Source: Pseudomonas sp. PA27(2017)
GTDB lineage: Bacteria; Pseudomonadota; Gammaproteobacteria; Pseudomonadales; Pseudomonadaceae
Assembly: GCF_001945445.1 (NCBI RefSeq)
Contig: NZ_MSXW01000019.1
Span: 79,464 to 143,463, forward strand
Length of the DNA: 64,000 nucleotides
Direction of reading: 5' to 3'
The notes beneath the pieces were generated by a model, which saw only the letters and a list, made by a program, of their open reading frames with translations, did no database searches and was not told the origin of the DNA. Below, in pieces: positions 41,422-50,026 of the stretch (its first letter is position 1; the number at the start of each line of letters is the position of its first letter). The position numbers were made by a program, and so were the translations under genes.

Positions 41422-41429
<8 letters not shown>

Positions 41430-42042
41430 CGGCGCCAAGAGTGGCGCCACCCCGCTGGAGGGGGATGGCAAGCGGATCCTGATGATCATCGGCTCGCCGA
41501 AAAGCGACAGCTTCTGCCATTCCCTGGCCGAGGCCTACGCCCAGGGCGCGCGCACCGAAGGCCACGTGGTGCGGCAGATCCGCCTGGGCGATTTGAGCTT
41601 CGATCCGGTGCTGCACGAGGGCTACAGCCAGAGCCAGGCCCTGGAGCCGGACCTGCTCGAAGCGCAGCGGCAGATCCACTGGGCCCAGCACCTGGTGTTC
41701 GTCTACCCGGTCTGGTGGGGCGGCCTGCCGGCCCAGCTCAAGGGCTTCTTCGACCGCGTGCTGCTGCCCGGCTTCGCCTTCAAATACCGCAGCGATTCGC
41801 AGCTCTGGGACAAGCTGCTCAGCGGCCGCACCGCCGACCTGCTGGTCACCCTCGACACGCCACGCTGGTACTTTCACTGGATCTACGGCGCGCCGGCCCA
41901 TCGGCAGATGAAGCGCACCATCCTCGGCTTCTGCGGCATCAAAACGCGCCGCCTGGAGACGTTCTCGCCGGTGCGTCCCTCTTCGGAGAATCAGCGGCAG
42001 AACTGGATAAGGCGAGCGGAGTTGCTGGGTAGTCGGGTTTGA
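41422..42042 (+). CDS. flavodoxin-fold NAD(P)H-dependent oxidoreductase
   Basis: The 206-residue protein matches the DT-diaphorase/KefF-type quinone reductase fold: FMN-binding start [48 protein letters not shown], and a conserved [10 protein letters not shown]. It overlaps fumC by 8 bases, so the two are cotranslated. It probably makes a two-electron reduction of quinones. Confidence 0.9.
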
Positions 42043-42092
42043 TACTTGGACTCTGCTTGCGATCTTTCTGGGCGACGTTGAAACGCTAAAGA

Positions 42093-42252
42093 GGCTGCCA
42101 CAAGACAGAAGCAGACACTCAAACCAACCTGTGGGAGCCCCGACCTCGGGGCGAAACGATTGCAGCCTGACTGCCTATTTCGGCGGTGCCTGAGCGATTC
42201 GCCGCGAGGTCGCGGCTCCCACAATGGATCGGATAACGGCCGCTACCGCCAC
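42093..42252. repeat. 160-bp REP-doublet element, copy B
   Basis: The same 160-base length and layout as copy C at 45974-46133, and over 130 bases like copy A at 21380. Two hairpin heads in inverted orientation flank a conserved middle. It occupies half of the 327-base space between convergent genes; the remainder shows nothing clear. Confidence 0.9.
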
Positions 42253-42369
42253 ATTGCAGTCAACACGCCGAAGCCGAGCCGAAGGATCGTGAACGGGCTC
42301 CTGGAACGATCAGGCGGCCTCGAAAGGTTTCACCTATACGACCCGCCCCATCTAGGAAATAAATCGCTC

Positions 42370-43311
42370 TTACGAAGATCCCGTGCCGATAAATACCAGC
42401 GCCACACTGATGGTGACGAACGACATCACCGTCGCTACCAGCAGGGTCGCACTGCAGCGGTCCTCCAGGCCGAAGCGCTGGCCAAGGATCGGGAAGATGC
42501 TCATCATCGGTGAGCAGGCGAACAGCACGCCCACCGCCTTCATCACCGGGTCGACGTCCGGCACCAGCATGAACGCGCACAGCACCGCCAGCGGATGCAG
42601 GATCAGCTTGCCGCCGGAAATCCACGCGGCATCCACCCACACGCCACGGGCCTTCATGCCGAACAACCCGGCACCGATCACGAACAGCGCCAGCGGCGCC
42701 GATACCCCGGCCAGCATGTCGATGGGTTTGAACAGCAGCGGCGGAATCTCGATGCCCAGCAGCGAGACGCACAGGCCGATGATGATGCCGATGATCACCG
42801 GGTTCTTCAGCAGCCGCCCGAAGGTCATGCTCAACACCTTGAGGCCGCCGCCGCCCTGCTGCTTGCCCGCCTCGGCCAGCACCAGCGCCAGGGGAATCAT
42901 CAGCAGGTTCTCGACCAGCATGCCCATCGCCATGCCCAGCACCGCCGGCGAGCCGATGGCGGCCGCTACCAGCGGGTAGCCGACGAAACCGCTGTTGGAA
43001 ACCGACATACCCATGGCGTTGATGGCCGAGCCCGACAGGTTGTCGCCACGCACCCAGCGCGACACGCCGAACGCCAGGGTAAAGGCCGCCAGGGAGCCGA
43101 ACGCATAGGCAAGCAGGTAGCCGGGCACCATGGTTTGCTGGATCGGCGAGGTGCCCAGGGTCTTGATCAGCAGCGCCGGCATGGCGAAGGTGATCACGAA
43201 GGCGCCGATGCCGCGCACCTGCTCACGATTGAGCAGGCCGCCCATGGCCGCGAGGTAGCCGAGGCCGATCAGCAGGAAGATCGGTGCAGTGATCTGGAGA
43301 ATTTGCAGCAC
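42370..43311 (-). CDS. AEC-family transporter (auxin efflux carrier-like)
   Basis: The 313-residue protein has ten hydrophobic segments and AEC motifs (MSVSNSGFVGYPLV, ALFVIGAGLFGMKARGVW, ACSPMMSIFPILGQRFG). Family members carry malate or other organic acids. The start is a GTG 4 bases after the zapE stop, so it is cotranscribed with zapE and pcaHG. Confidence 0.88.
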   Translation of the reverse strand: MLQILQITAPIFLLIGLGYLAAMGGLLNREQVRGIGAFVITFAMPALLIKTLGTSPIQQTMVPGYLLAYAFGSLAAFTLAFGVSRWVRGDNLSGSAINAMGMSVSNSGFVGYPLVAAAIGSPAVLGMAMGMLVENLLMIPLALVLAEAGKQQGGGGLKVLSMTFGRLLKNPVIIGIIIGLCVSLLGIEIPPLLFKPIDMLAGVSAPLALFVIGAGLFGMKARGVWVDAAWISGGKLILHPLAVLCAFMLVPDVDPVMKAVGVLFACSPMMSIFPILGQRFGLEDRCSATLLVATVMSFVTISVALVFIGTGSS

Positions 43312-43315
43312 GGGT

Positions 43316-44446
43316 TCAGGATTCCTTGTCGCAGGTGGCGCGGGCCTCTAGGCCGGTGTCTTCGGTCGTCGCGAGTTCTCGTTTGCTCAATTGACCAAGA
43401 CGGCTGCGGGTTCGCACGAAATCCTGATGGGCGGAGCCGCGGCACAGGCGCTCGAGACTGAATTCGCTGCACAACAGCAGCGTGGCGCCGGCATCGTACG
43501 CGATATCAACCAGGTTGATGAACCGCTGGCAGGCATCGGTGGGCTGCGAATCCAGGGTCGGCACGCCGGTCAGGGCCAGGCGCGGATAACGCTGCAGCAG
43601 CCAGAGAAAATCTGCCGTGGAGTGGGCATTACCGCACAGCTCGGCGAACTCCAGCCAGGCGCGACCGGGCGCCAGGGCACGCACCGACAAGGGATGATGA
43701 TTGACGGTCAGCAGCTGATCGCACTGCGCCTGCTCATCCAGCGCCAACCAGTTTTCCAGATAGGCCTGGCCGCCCGCCGATTGCGGCCAAAGGTACTCAC
43801 CCCAGTGCTGAGCGTTGCCCGGCAGCTCGCGGTAATCGGTGCCGGCATCCAGGCTCATCACCGTGAACCGCTTTTCGAGCATCTCGATGGCCGGCGTGAA
43901 GCGCTCGCGGTACAGCGGATTGGGGCACAGCCCGGCCGGCGGATAGTTGGAAGTCATCACCAGGCCGACGCCCTCCTCGACCAGCACGTCGAGCAGACGG
44001 CGCAGCAGCATGGCATCGCCGATGTCATGCACATGAAATTCATCGAAGCACAGCAGGCGGATGTCCTGGGCCAGCGCGCGGATCGCCAGCACCAGCGGGT
44101 CAGGCTGGCCGGCAAAGGCCTGCATGCGCTGCTGCAGCTCCTGCAAAAAGGCATGAAAATGCACGCGGCGCTTGGCGCTCAATGGCGCCGCCGCGAAGAA
44201 GGCGTCCATCACGAAGCTCTTGCCGCGCCCCACGCCACCCCACAGGTAGACGCCGGCAACCGGCTTGCGCAACCAGCCACGCCGCCCGGTGCACCAACCT
44301 TGCAGCCACTGCCCCAGGGTATCGATCGCGCGCTGCTGCTCGGTGTCGGCGTGGAAACCGCGGGCCTCGAGGGCCGCGGTGAAACCTTGGTGGATGCGCG
44401 CGTCGATCTGCTCGGCGGGCGCATCCAGGTCGCTGTCAGAAATCAA
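43316..44446 (-). CDS. zapE: ZapE/AFG1-family ATPase
   Basis: An AFG1-type ATPase of about 376 residues with Walker A VYLWGGVGRGKSFVMDAFF, the family motif RVHFHAFLQELQQRM, and Walker B LLCFDEFHVHDIGDAMLL. ZapE acts at the Z ring in E. coli. The gene has no ATG near its start. A TTG at 44446 overlaps the pcaG end by 11 bases; another TTG at 44509 would overlap by 74 and adds unmatched residues. I choose 44446. The position after pcaHG suggests cotranscription without a clear pathway link. Confidence 0.85.
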   Translation of the reverse strand: MISDSDLDAPAEQIDARIHQGFTAALEARGFHADTEQQRAIDTLGQWLQGWCTGRRGWLRKPVAGVYLWGGVGRGKSFVMDAFFAAAPLSAKRRVHFHAFLQELQQRMQAFAGQPDPLVLAIRALAQDIRLLCFDEFHVHDIGDAMLLRRLLDVLVEEGVGLVMTSNYPPAGLCPNPLYRERFTPAIEMLEKRFTVMSLDAGTDYRELPGNAQHWGEYLWPQSAGGQAYLENWLALDEQAQCDQLLTVNHHPLSVRALAPGRAWLEFAELCGNAHSTADFLWLLQRYPRLALTGVPTLDSQPTDACQRFINLVDIAYDAGATLLLCSEFSLERLCRGSAHQDFVRTRSRLGQLSKRELATTEDTGLEARATCDKES

Positions 44447-45044
44447 AAAACACCGTTTCGCCGTCCCCCTGAATGCGGATATCAAATCGGTAGGCCGGCT
44501 TGCCGTCAACCTCGCAGCGCCTGGCGATCAGGGTCTCGCGGCGCGAAGGCTGCTCGATCAGGTTCAGCACCGGATCCTTGCCGTTGGCCTCGGCCTCATC
44601 CTCGAAATACAGGCGCGTGTGCAGGTGGATGTTGATGCCCCGGGCGAACAGCGCGACGTTGATGTGCGGCGCCATCGGTACGCCGGCAGCGTTGTCGACC
44701 ACGCCGGGTTTGATCGTCTGCACCGTCCACTCGCTGCCGGCATCGAAGGTGGTGGCGGTACGGCCGAAGCCATTGAAAGGCTTGTCCAGGTCGTAGTCGG
44801 CGTCATAGCGGCCCTGGTGGTCGGCCTGCCAGAGTTCCAGGAAGGCGTCGCGCACCAGATGACCGTTGCCGTCGTAGACGTGGCCGATCAGGGTGATGTG
44901 CTCGCCCGGCGCACCGGGCTTGGCCATCTGGTTCCAGATTTCCTGGTCACGGATCGGGTTGCCGGCAGCGGCCAGGGCCAGGCCGATGTGCACGTAGGGG
45001 CCGGCGGTTTGCGAAGCGGTTTCGGGCAAGAGTTCGACAGGCAT
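44436..45044 (-). CDS. pcaG: protocatechuate 3,4-dioxygenase alpha subunit
   Basis: The 202-residue intradiol dioxygenase subunit begins MPVELLPETASQTAGPYVHIGLA, typical of PcaG, and has DAFLELWQADHQGRYDADYD. It lacks the full iron ligand set, as expected of the alpha subunit. With PcaH it cleaves protocatechuate to carboxymuconate, entering the beta-ketoadipate route. It starts 10 bases after pcaH. Confidence 0.96.
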   Translation of the reverse strand: MPVELLPETASQTAGPYVHIGLALAAAGNPIRDQEIWNQMAKPGAPGEHITLIGHVYDGNGHLVRDAFLELWQADHQGRYDADYDLDKPFNGFGRTATTFDAGSEWTVQTIKPGVVDNAAGVPMAPHINVALFARGINIHLHTRLYFEDEAEANGKDPVLNLIEQPSRRETLIARRCEVDGKPAYRFDIRIQGDGETVFFDF

Positions 45045-45054
45045 GGCGGGCTCC

Positions 45055-45768
45055 TCAGCAATTCTCGAAGTGGGTCTTGCGCTGGCCGCGCAGCACGATG
45101 TCGAAGCGATAGGCCAGGCAGTCCATGGGGTTGGCCATGCTCATGTCGAGCTTGGCGATCAGCGTCTGTACCGCGTCCGGGTTGGCGATCGACTTGACGA
45201 TCGGGCACAGCGGAATCAGCGGATCCCCTTCGAAATACAGCTGGGTGATCAGTTTGGTGGCGATCGACGGGCCACTGATGGAGAAGTGAATGTGCGCCGG
45301 GCGCCAGTCATTCGGGCCGTTACGCCACGGGTATGGGCCCGGCTTGACGGTACGGAAGCTGTAGTTGCCTTCGCCGTCGGTCAGCGCGCGGCCGACACCG
45401 CCGAAGTTCGGGTCCAGCGGCGCCAGGTAGCGGTCGTTCTTGTGGCGGTAGCGGCCGCCGGCATTGGCCTGCCACATTTCCACGAAGGTATGGGGAATCG
45501 GCTTGCCGTACTGATCCATCACCCGACCGCACACCAGGATGCGTTCACCGATGGGCAGGCCACCATTGTCGAAATTGAGCAGCAGATCGTTGTCATGCTT
45601 GCCCATCTTCAAGTGGCTGAAATCCGGCCCGGTGGTTTCCGATATCGATTGCGGAATGCTCACCAGCGCCTGGCGCGGCGAACGGGCGATGGACGTTTTG
45701 TAATCGGGGGTCAAGGCTTTGGGGTGCCAGTTGCGATCACGGATGATGAAACGGCTGTCCTCGGACAT
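45055..45768 (-). CDS. pcaH: protocatechuate 3,4-dioxygenase beta subunit
   Basis: The 237-residue catalytic subunit has iron ligands in [14 protein letters not shown] (Tyr), [10 protein letters not shown] (Tyr) and [12 protein letters not shown] (two His). It is first in the pcaHG-zapE-AEC run. Other beta-ketoadipate genes are not in the window. Confidence 0.97.
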   Translation of the reverse strand: MSEDSRFIIRDRNWHPKALTPDYKTSIARSPRQALVSIPQSISETTGPDFSHLKMGKHDNDLLLNFDNGGLPIGERILVCGRVMDQYGKPIPHTFVEMWQANAGGRYRHKNDRYLAPLDPNFGGVGRALTDGEGNYSFRTVKPGPYPWRNGPNDWRPAHIHFSISGPSIATKLITQLYFEGDPLIPLCPIVKSIANPDAVQTLIAKLDMSMANPMDCLAYRFDIVLRGQRKTHFENC

Positions 45769-45973
45769 GGGACGCTCCTGTTTATTGAAATTGTGGAGTC
45801 GCCGGTCATACGGCCGCCGGGGCGCCGATGCAGGCTCTGCCGGCCATGATCAGATAAATGGGCACAAGGCGCCTATTGAAAAAACATCGGCGATACATAA
45901 CCAAATGGTTATTTATATCGGCATTCGAGATGGCATCGCCGGGCGGCGAACCCCCAACGGAGGCTTGGTGATC

Positions 45974-46133
45974 GGCAGCTACAAAGCAGAAGCAGCCACC
46001 CAAACCAACCCGTGGGAGCCCCGACCTCGGGGCGAAACGATTGCAGCCTGACTGCCTATTTCGGCGGTGCCTGAACGAATCGCCGCGAGGTCGCGGCTCC
46101 TACAGTGGATTGAATAACGACCGCTCCCGCCAC
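45974..46133. repeat. 160-bp REP-doublet element, copy C
   Basis: The nearest relative is copy B (42093-42252), equal in length with scattered substitutions. It lies in the 432-base space upstream of pcaH and downstream of the SDR gene. The other 200 bases next to pcaH probably hold its promoter, but no site could be named. Confidence 0.9.
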
Positions 46134-46200
46134 TTAACCACCACAAACAACGAATAGCGTAAAAGGCCATGAAAAGGTTGCAAGCGCTTCAGGTTGCAGC

Positions 46201-46998
46201 TCAATTCTGTACGCTTTGCACCGACCCACCATCGACGCGCAGGTTGCTGCCGTTGATGAAAGACGCGCGCTCCGACACCAGCAGCGCGATGGCCGCTGCC
46301 ACTTCTTCCGGTTGGCCACGGCGCTGCTGAACGATTCCGGGGCGCTCTTCCTTTAAGAAGCTCTGCACCGCTTCCTCGAAGCTCACGCCCAGTTCTTCGG
46401 CCCGTTTCTTCATCATGCCGTCGGTCATGCCGGTTTCGATGAACGCGGGCGATACCGTGTTGCACAACACGCCGTGGGCCGCTTCCTTGTAAGACAGGTT
46501 CTTGATGAAGGCGGCCAGCGCAGCCTTGGCCACGTTGTAGACGGCCTCTTCCCAGTACGGCTGCACGGCGTTTTCCGAAGTGATGCACACCAGCCGGCCC
46601 CAGCCGCGCTTGCGCATGGCTGGGACGGTTGCCCGAGCGACGCGTACGGCGGTGAAGAAGTCGGTGTCCCAGGCTTCCTGGTAGTCGGCGTCCGAGAGTT
46701 CCAGGGGGTCCCCCTTGGCGCCGGTCACACCGGCGGTATGCACGACGATGTCGACCTTGCCGAAACGTGCTTCAGCCTGGCGGACGAGATCATCGACCTC
46801 GGCTTGCCGGGTCATGTCCGCGGCGATCAGCAGCGGATCGCCGGCGAGGTCCGCGGCGGCCTGCTGCAACGCATCCTGCTGGCGGTCGGTCAGCACCAGC
46901 TGCACGCCCTCCTCTGCCAGCAGGCGCGCGGTCGCCAGACCGATCCCGCCCGCCGCGCCACTGATCAGTGCCACACGATCTTTCAAGCCCAAGTCCAT
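46201..46998 (-). CDS. short-chain dehydrogenase/reductase
   Basis: A 265-residue classical SDR with the cofactor motif SGAAGGIGLA, the HTAGV strand, and the catalytic Ser (ITSEN) with Tyr and Lys in YNVAKAALAAF. ATG 46998 overlaps the hydrolase stop as TGATG, so the two are translationally coupled. An oxidoreductase paired with an alpha/beta hydrolase suggests a small catabolic step, perhaps aromatic or ester degradation. The substrate is unknown. Confidence 0.92.
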   Translation of the reverse strand: MDLGLKDRVALISGAAGGIGLATARLLAEEGVQLVLTDRQQDALQQAAADLAGDPLLIAADMTRQAEVDDLVRQAEARFGKVDIVVHTAGVTGAKGDPLELSDADYQEAWDTDFFTAVRVARATVPAMRKRGWGRLVCITSENAVQPYWEEAVYNVAKAALAAFIKNLSYKEAAHGVLCNTVSPAFIETGMTDGMMKKRAEELGVSFEEAVQSFLKEERPGIVQQRRGQPEEVAAAIALLVSERASFINGSNLRVDGGSVQSVQN

Positions 46999-47774
46999 CA
47001 ACCTTCTCCTTCAGCGATACGAGTCGCGATCAAATGAGCGAATGCGAGCATCTGCTCGGCCAGTGCGCGGGGTGTCTGCAGGGGCATCAGGTGCCCCGCC
47101 CCGGGTAACGTCAGTACGGCGCTGTGGGGAAAGTGCGCCAGGGTGGTACGGCTCTGCGCCTCGGCATCCGGCACCTGGCGGTCGTCAGCGCCGCAGATCA
47201 GCAACGCCGGGTAAGGCAGGCTGCCGATGCGGTCCTGCCAGTCTTCGCGGCTGCCGTGGTCGACCCAGGCACGCCAGGCCTCGAGGTTCACGCTCTGGGC
47301 GTCGGCAATGGCGACCTCACGCAGGTCATCCGGCAAACGGTGGAAACTGGACTCATCGATGAAGGCTTCGGCCTGCTCTCGCGAAGCGTCATAGGCACGC
47401 TGGCGGTCGCGGTCGGCATCGCTCATCGGCTGCGGGCCGGGCGGCGACGGCGCCACCAGCACCAGGCCTTGAAGATAGGCCGGCTGCCGCGATGCCAGGA
47501 CCGTCGCGACCTTGCCGGTCATCGAATGGCCGACGAGGATGCAGCGCTCGAGCCCAAGCTCGCGAATGCTCTGGTCGACCTGGTCGGCCATCTCGCTGAC
47601 CGTGTAGCCAGGCACCGCGCTGGCATTACCGAAACCCGGCGTATCGAGCGCCACGCAGCGGTGCTCGCGGTCCAGATAGGGAATGATCGGCCCCCAGATA
47701 CGGTGCGAGCCGCCGAGAAAATGCATCAGCACGAAGGTTATCGGGCCCTGGCCCTGCTGGCTGTGTGGGAGCAT
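46998..47774 (-). CDS. alpha/beta-fold hydrolase
   Basis: The 258-residue protein has the nucleophile elbow VGHSMTGKVA (Ser), an acid in LLICGADDRQVP and His in GAGHLMPLQ. The oxyanion stretch is LMHFLGGSHRIWG. It is cytoplasmic. It is upstream of and coupled to the SDR gene. Confidence 0.92.
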   Translation of the reverse strand: MLPHSQQGQGPITFVLMHFLGGSHRIWGPIIPYLDREHRCVALDTPGFGNASAVPGYTVSEMADQVDQSIRELGLERCILVGHSMTGKVATVLASRQPAYLQGLVLVAPSPPGPQPMSDADRDRQRAYDASREQAEAFIDESSFHRLPDDLREVAIADAQSVNLEAWRAWVDHGSREDWQDRIGSLPYPALLICGADDRQVPDAEAQSRTTLAHFPHSAVLTLPGAGHLMPLQTPRALAEQMLAFAHLIATRIAEGEG

Positions 47775-48084
47775 GGAACGCCTGCCTCATGGGGGGTTCA
47801 GAATGGAAAGCGAGGCGGCGCGGAGAGTTCAGTTATTTGCTTGGGCGCGTAAAGGCGATGCGGGCCCAGCAACGCACTGTAGCCGCTCATCGGAGTGCTC
47901 AGTCGCTTACTACGACTCGCGGGGAGTACTTGGAAAAGGCCCGTAAACCTACATGAGTCTCGAAGAATTGGTTGTTCTGGCGACTACCAAACTGCCTGAC
48001 TCATGCAGGTCTCTGCAAAATATGCGATTGATCTGCATGGAAGCTGGTGGGAAATCATCCAGAATCAGCCCCTCTTTCTCCGAA
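47775..48084. other. intergenic region between core genes and the CDI locus
   Basis: It marks a change from GC-rich core sequence to AT-rich accessory sequence. It contains the palindrome at 47948-48009 and no credible gene. Confidence 0.65.
47948..48009 (+). repeat. 62-base nested palindrome, copy 1
   Basis: Outer arms CCTACATGAGTC and GACTCATGCAGG are inverted repeats with one mismatch. An inner arm pair surrounds GGCGACTACCAAACTGCC. The second copy is at 49142-49201 in the same orientation. It lies 75 bases past the stop of the Sel1 lipoprotein gene. Confidence 0.8.
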
Positions 48085-48981
48085 CTATTGTCGCGGTATT
48101 TTTTCATCCTCGGGAATAACGACTGGAGCCACTATTATCTGAAACGTTTCCCCCTTAGGAAAAAGAAAATCATCTGTCATCGTTAATAGTGACATGGAGG
48201 CAAGTATTTGCTCATCAATACTGGGATAGCCACTGCTTTCCGCGATTGACACTTCAGGCCTATTGCTGCCAAGCATGAAGACTAAACGTACTTTCGCAGT
48301 TGCTGGCGAGCTCACGCCAGCCGATAGTCTCCACAGTTTATCTTTATATATTCGACTGCCGACAGCGCCTTTCAAACCTTGAAGCCAAAGCTGGTTATAC
48401 TTGGGCTCCTGCGCCAACTCCAGCGTCATGCCTTCGCTACGCAAGCGCCTCACCTCAATCCACGCCTCGTCTCCATACTTTTTGGATTTCGAAATATAAA
48501 GATCCAGAGCGGCTTTTGGGTCTACCGCTCCCCCCTCTCCACCTTCCATCAATTTACCAAGCTCAACAGTAGCTTGTAGTGAACCCGCATCCGATGCGCG
48601 CTTGTAGAGCTGCCTTGCCAGCACATAGTCAACCTCTTGCCCGCGCCCCAGTTTAGCCATTCGCCCAAGCGCTACGTATGCTGCGGGGTTAGCGTCTGCA
48701 GCAGACTGATACACCTCTCTTGCTTTATCATAATTAATCGGCACGCCAATACCTCGCTCATACCAACTAGCGAGCAGCACCCGGCAAAGGTAGTTTCCAG
48801 TACTTGCAAAGTTGTTGACTGCCTTAAACTCATCAACAGTAATATCCGCCCGATCCAGATACCTCAAGCACTCAGCACCCTCAACCGCCGAAATATTATA
48901 GTCGCCATGTGACGCAGGGCTATTACAGCCCCCTATAGAAAGAACTACGAACAGAAGGAAAATTAAATTAACTAAAGGCAT
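48085..48981 (-). CDS. Sel1-repeat lipoprotein with TonB-C-like tail
   Basis: The 298-residue protein has a lipoprotein signal with lipobox LSIGGC. Sel1-like repeats lie at about 60-165 (LLASWYERGIGVPINYDKAREVYQSAA, ALGRMAKLGRGQEVDYVLARQLYKRASDAG). A C-terminal domain (about 225-295) resembles TonB C-terminal domains (KVRLVFMLGSNRPEVSIAESSGYPSIDEQILASM). It is probably attached to a periplasm-facing membrane surface. It is AT-rich, like the toxin modules beside it. Sel1-type proteins occur as immunity proteins for secreted effectors, so that role is possible here; it is inference. Confidence 0.78.
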   Translation of the reverse strand: MPLVNLIFLLFVVLSIGGCNSPASHGDYNISAVEGAECLRYLDRADITVDEFKAVNNFASTGNYLCRVLLASWYERGIGVPINYDKAREVYQSAADANPAAYVALGRMAKLGRGQEVDYVLARQLYKRASDAGSLQATVELGKLMEGGEGGAVDPKAALDLYISKSKKYGDEAWIEVRRLRSEGMTLELAQEPKYNQLWLQGLKGAVGSRIYKDKLWRLSAGVSSPATAKVRLVFMLGSNRPEVSIAESSGYPSIDEQILASMSLLTMTDDFLFPKGETFQIIVAPVVIPEDEKIPRQ

Positions 48982-49095
48982 GTAGCAAACCCCATCACAT
49001 ACAAGAAAATTTCAAAATAGTGTTAATGGATGATATAAATACTAATAAAGCCATATATCGGCAGGATTAGAGATCATCGACCTAGCTGCACGCAC

Positions 49096-49123
49096 GAATC
49101 AATGACTCTGATCCCATCGATTT
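49096..49123 (+). repeat. GACTCTGAYCCCATCGAT arm
   Basis: Nearly identical to the right arm of the palindrome at 51562-51588 (GAATCAATGACTCTG...). The partner arm is not evident, so this is a half-element. Confidence 0.7.
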
Positions 49124-49141
49124 GACCTAAGAATCGTATTA

Positions 49142-49201
49142 CCTGCATGAGTCTCGGGGGTTGGTGTGTTTGGCGACTACCAAACTGCCGACTCACGCAG
49201 G
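49142..49201 (+). repeat. nested palindrome, copy 2
   Basis: Outer arms CCTGCATGAGTC and GACTCACGCAGG, inner arms TTTGG and CCAAA around CGACTA. It matches 47948-48009 with gaps. It lies about 130 bases past the stop of the orphan immunity gene. Confidence 0.8.
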
Positions 49202-49253
49202 CATCTTCAAGCTATCCAATTGATCTAAATGGATATTTTGCGGGGTTCCCTCA

Positions 49254-49272
49254 GACTCTGACCCCATCGATT
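49254..49272 (+). repeat. GACTCTGACCCCATCGATT half-element
   Basis: A 19-base match to the arm at 51562-51588, 61 bases after the orphan immunity gene stop on its strand. Confidence 0.65.
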
Positions 49273-49333
49273 CTGTTCTATGTTCTAGATTACCGGCGGC
49301 GCCATTTTTTGGAGTAACTAGCCTTGGTTCTCG

Positions 49334-49657
49334 TTAAAAAACCTCATGCCTTAGCAACTTAAAGCCACCACCTTGGCCAATCAATTTCTCTATATCAGCC
49401 GAACGATTTGTAGCGTTTACATAGAGCAAAATTCTATAGCTCGCATAGTTCTGCTCTACTGGATCGCCGTCAAAAGGATCAACATTCAATTTTAAAACAA
49501 AACTCTCTGAATCATTCCTGCCCCACATATAGTAAATACCACCTTGATAAGAGCTATCCCTTTCCTCAAAGGTCTCTCCCAGCGCTCTTTCCACATCGTC
49601 TCTCGCCAACATAAGGCATGATTTTTCCGCACCATAGAGATCATACGCAATAGTCAT
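49334..49657 (-). CDS. probable immunity protein of the orphan CDI module
   Basis: A 107-residue acidic protein of no family I can name (MTIAYDLYGAEKSCLMLARDD to KLLRHEVF), without signal or membrane segment. Its ATG overlaps the toxin fragment stop as ATGA, the standard toxin-then-immunity layout in CDI loci. AT-rich. The role is inferred from position, size and composition. Confidence 0.65.
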   Translation of the reverse strand: MTIAYDLYGAEKSCLMLARDDVERALGETFEERDSSYQGGIYYMWGRNDSESFVLKLNVDPFDGDPVEQNYASYRILLYVNATNRSADIEKLIGQGGGFKLLRHEVF

Positions 49658-50010
49658 TTCGGTAACACCGCACTCGGAGCACGACTTGCGGCTGTTGCCA
49701 CAGAGTCATAGATCATAAAATTAACTTCACGCCCTGCTTGGGCGCTCATCTTACTCGACAAATCTTTCAGGCCAAGGGCTTGCAAGTCTCTTGCACTCAA
49801 CGGCCCTGTACGAGTTCCGCCACTCCTCAAACCTATTCCTAAGGATTGAGCGCGTTGCAAAAGTTCTGGACTTGCCAGCGCAACATCAAAGTCACTCACC
49901 CTGCCAACGTCAAATGCCTCCCCAGTTTTAAAACTTTTACCTGTTACGGCACTTCCTTGGAGAATTGGCTCTACATTCTCATAGCCAGCGCGTGCCAAAC
50001 CATCTCGAGA
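49654..50010 (-). pseudogene. orphan CdiA-CT toxin fragment
   Basis: About 118 codons (from the in-frame stop at 50011-50013) with no ATG start: RDGLARAGYENVEPILQGSAVTGKSFKTGEAFDVGRVSDFDVALASPELL and on to VNFMIYDSVATAASRAPSAVLPK. The sequence looks like the last part of a polymorphic toxin; the DFDVALASPELL stretch recalls a nucleotidyltransferase-like site, a weak guess. It has lost the CdiA body. The stop that cuts the frame lies in the arm of a palindrome into which the IS element has inserted. Such silent CT/immunity modules lie downstream of intact cdiAI and can recombine into cdiA. Confidence 0.68.
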
Positions 50011-50026
50011 TCAATAGGGTCAGAGT

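Larger units (their letters stand above)
48982..49333. other. AT-rich spacer holding palindromic elements
   Basis: It contains the GACTCTGA-type arms at 49096-49123 and 49254-49272 and the nested palindrome at 49142-49201. No gene was seen. Confidence 0.7.

Noticed and set aside
47948..49201. Integron attC sites around the lipoprotein gene
   Set aside because: The palindromes stand behind gene cassettes like attC, but the conserved GTTRRRY and RYYYAAC core sites are not in place and no integrase is visible.
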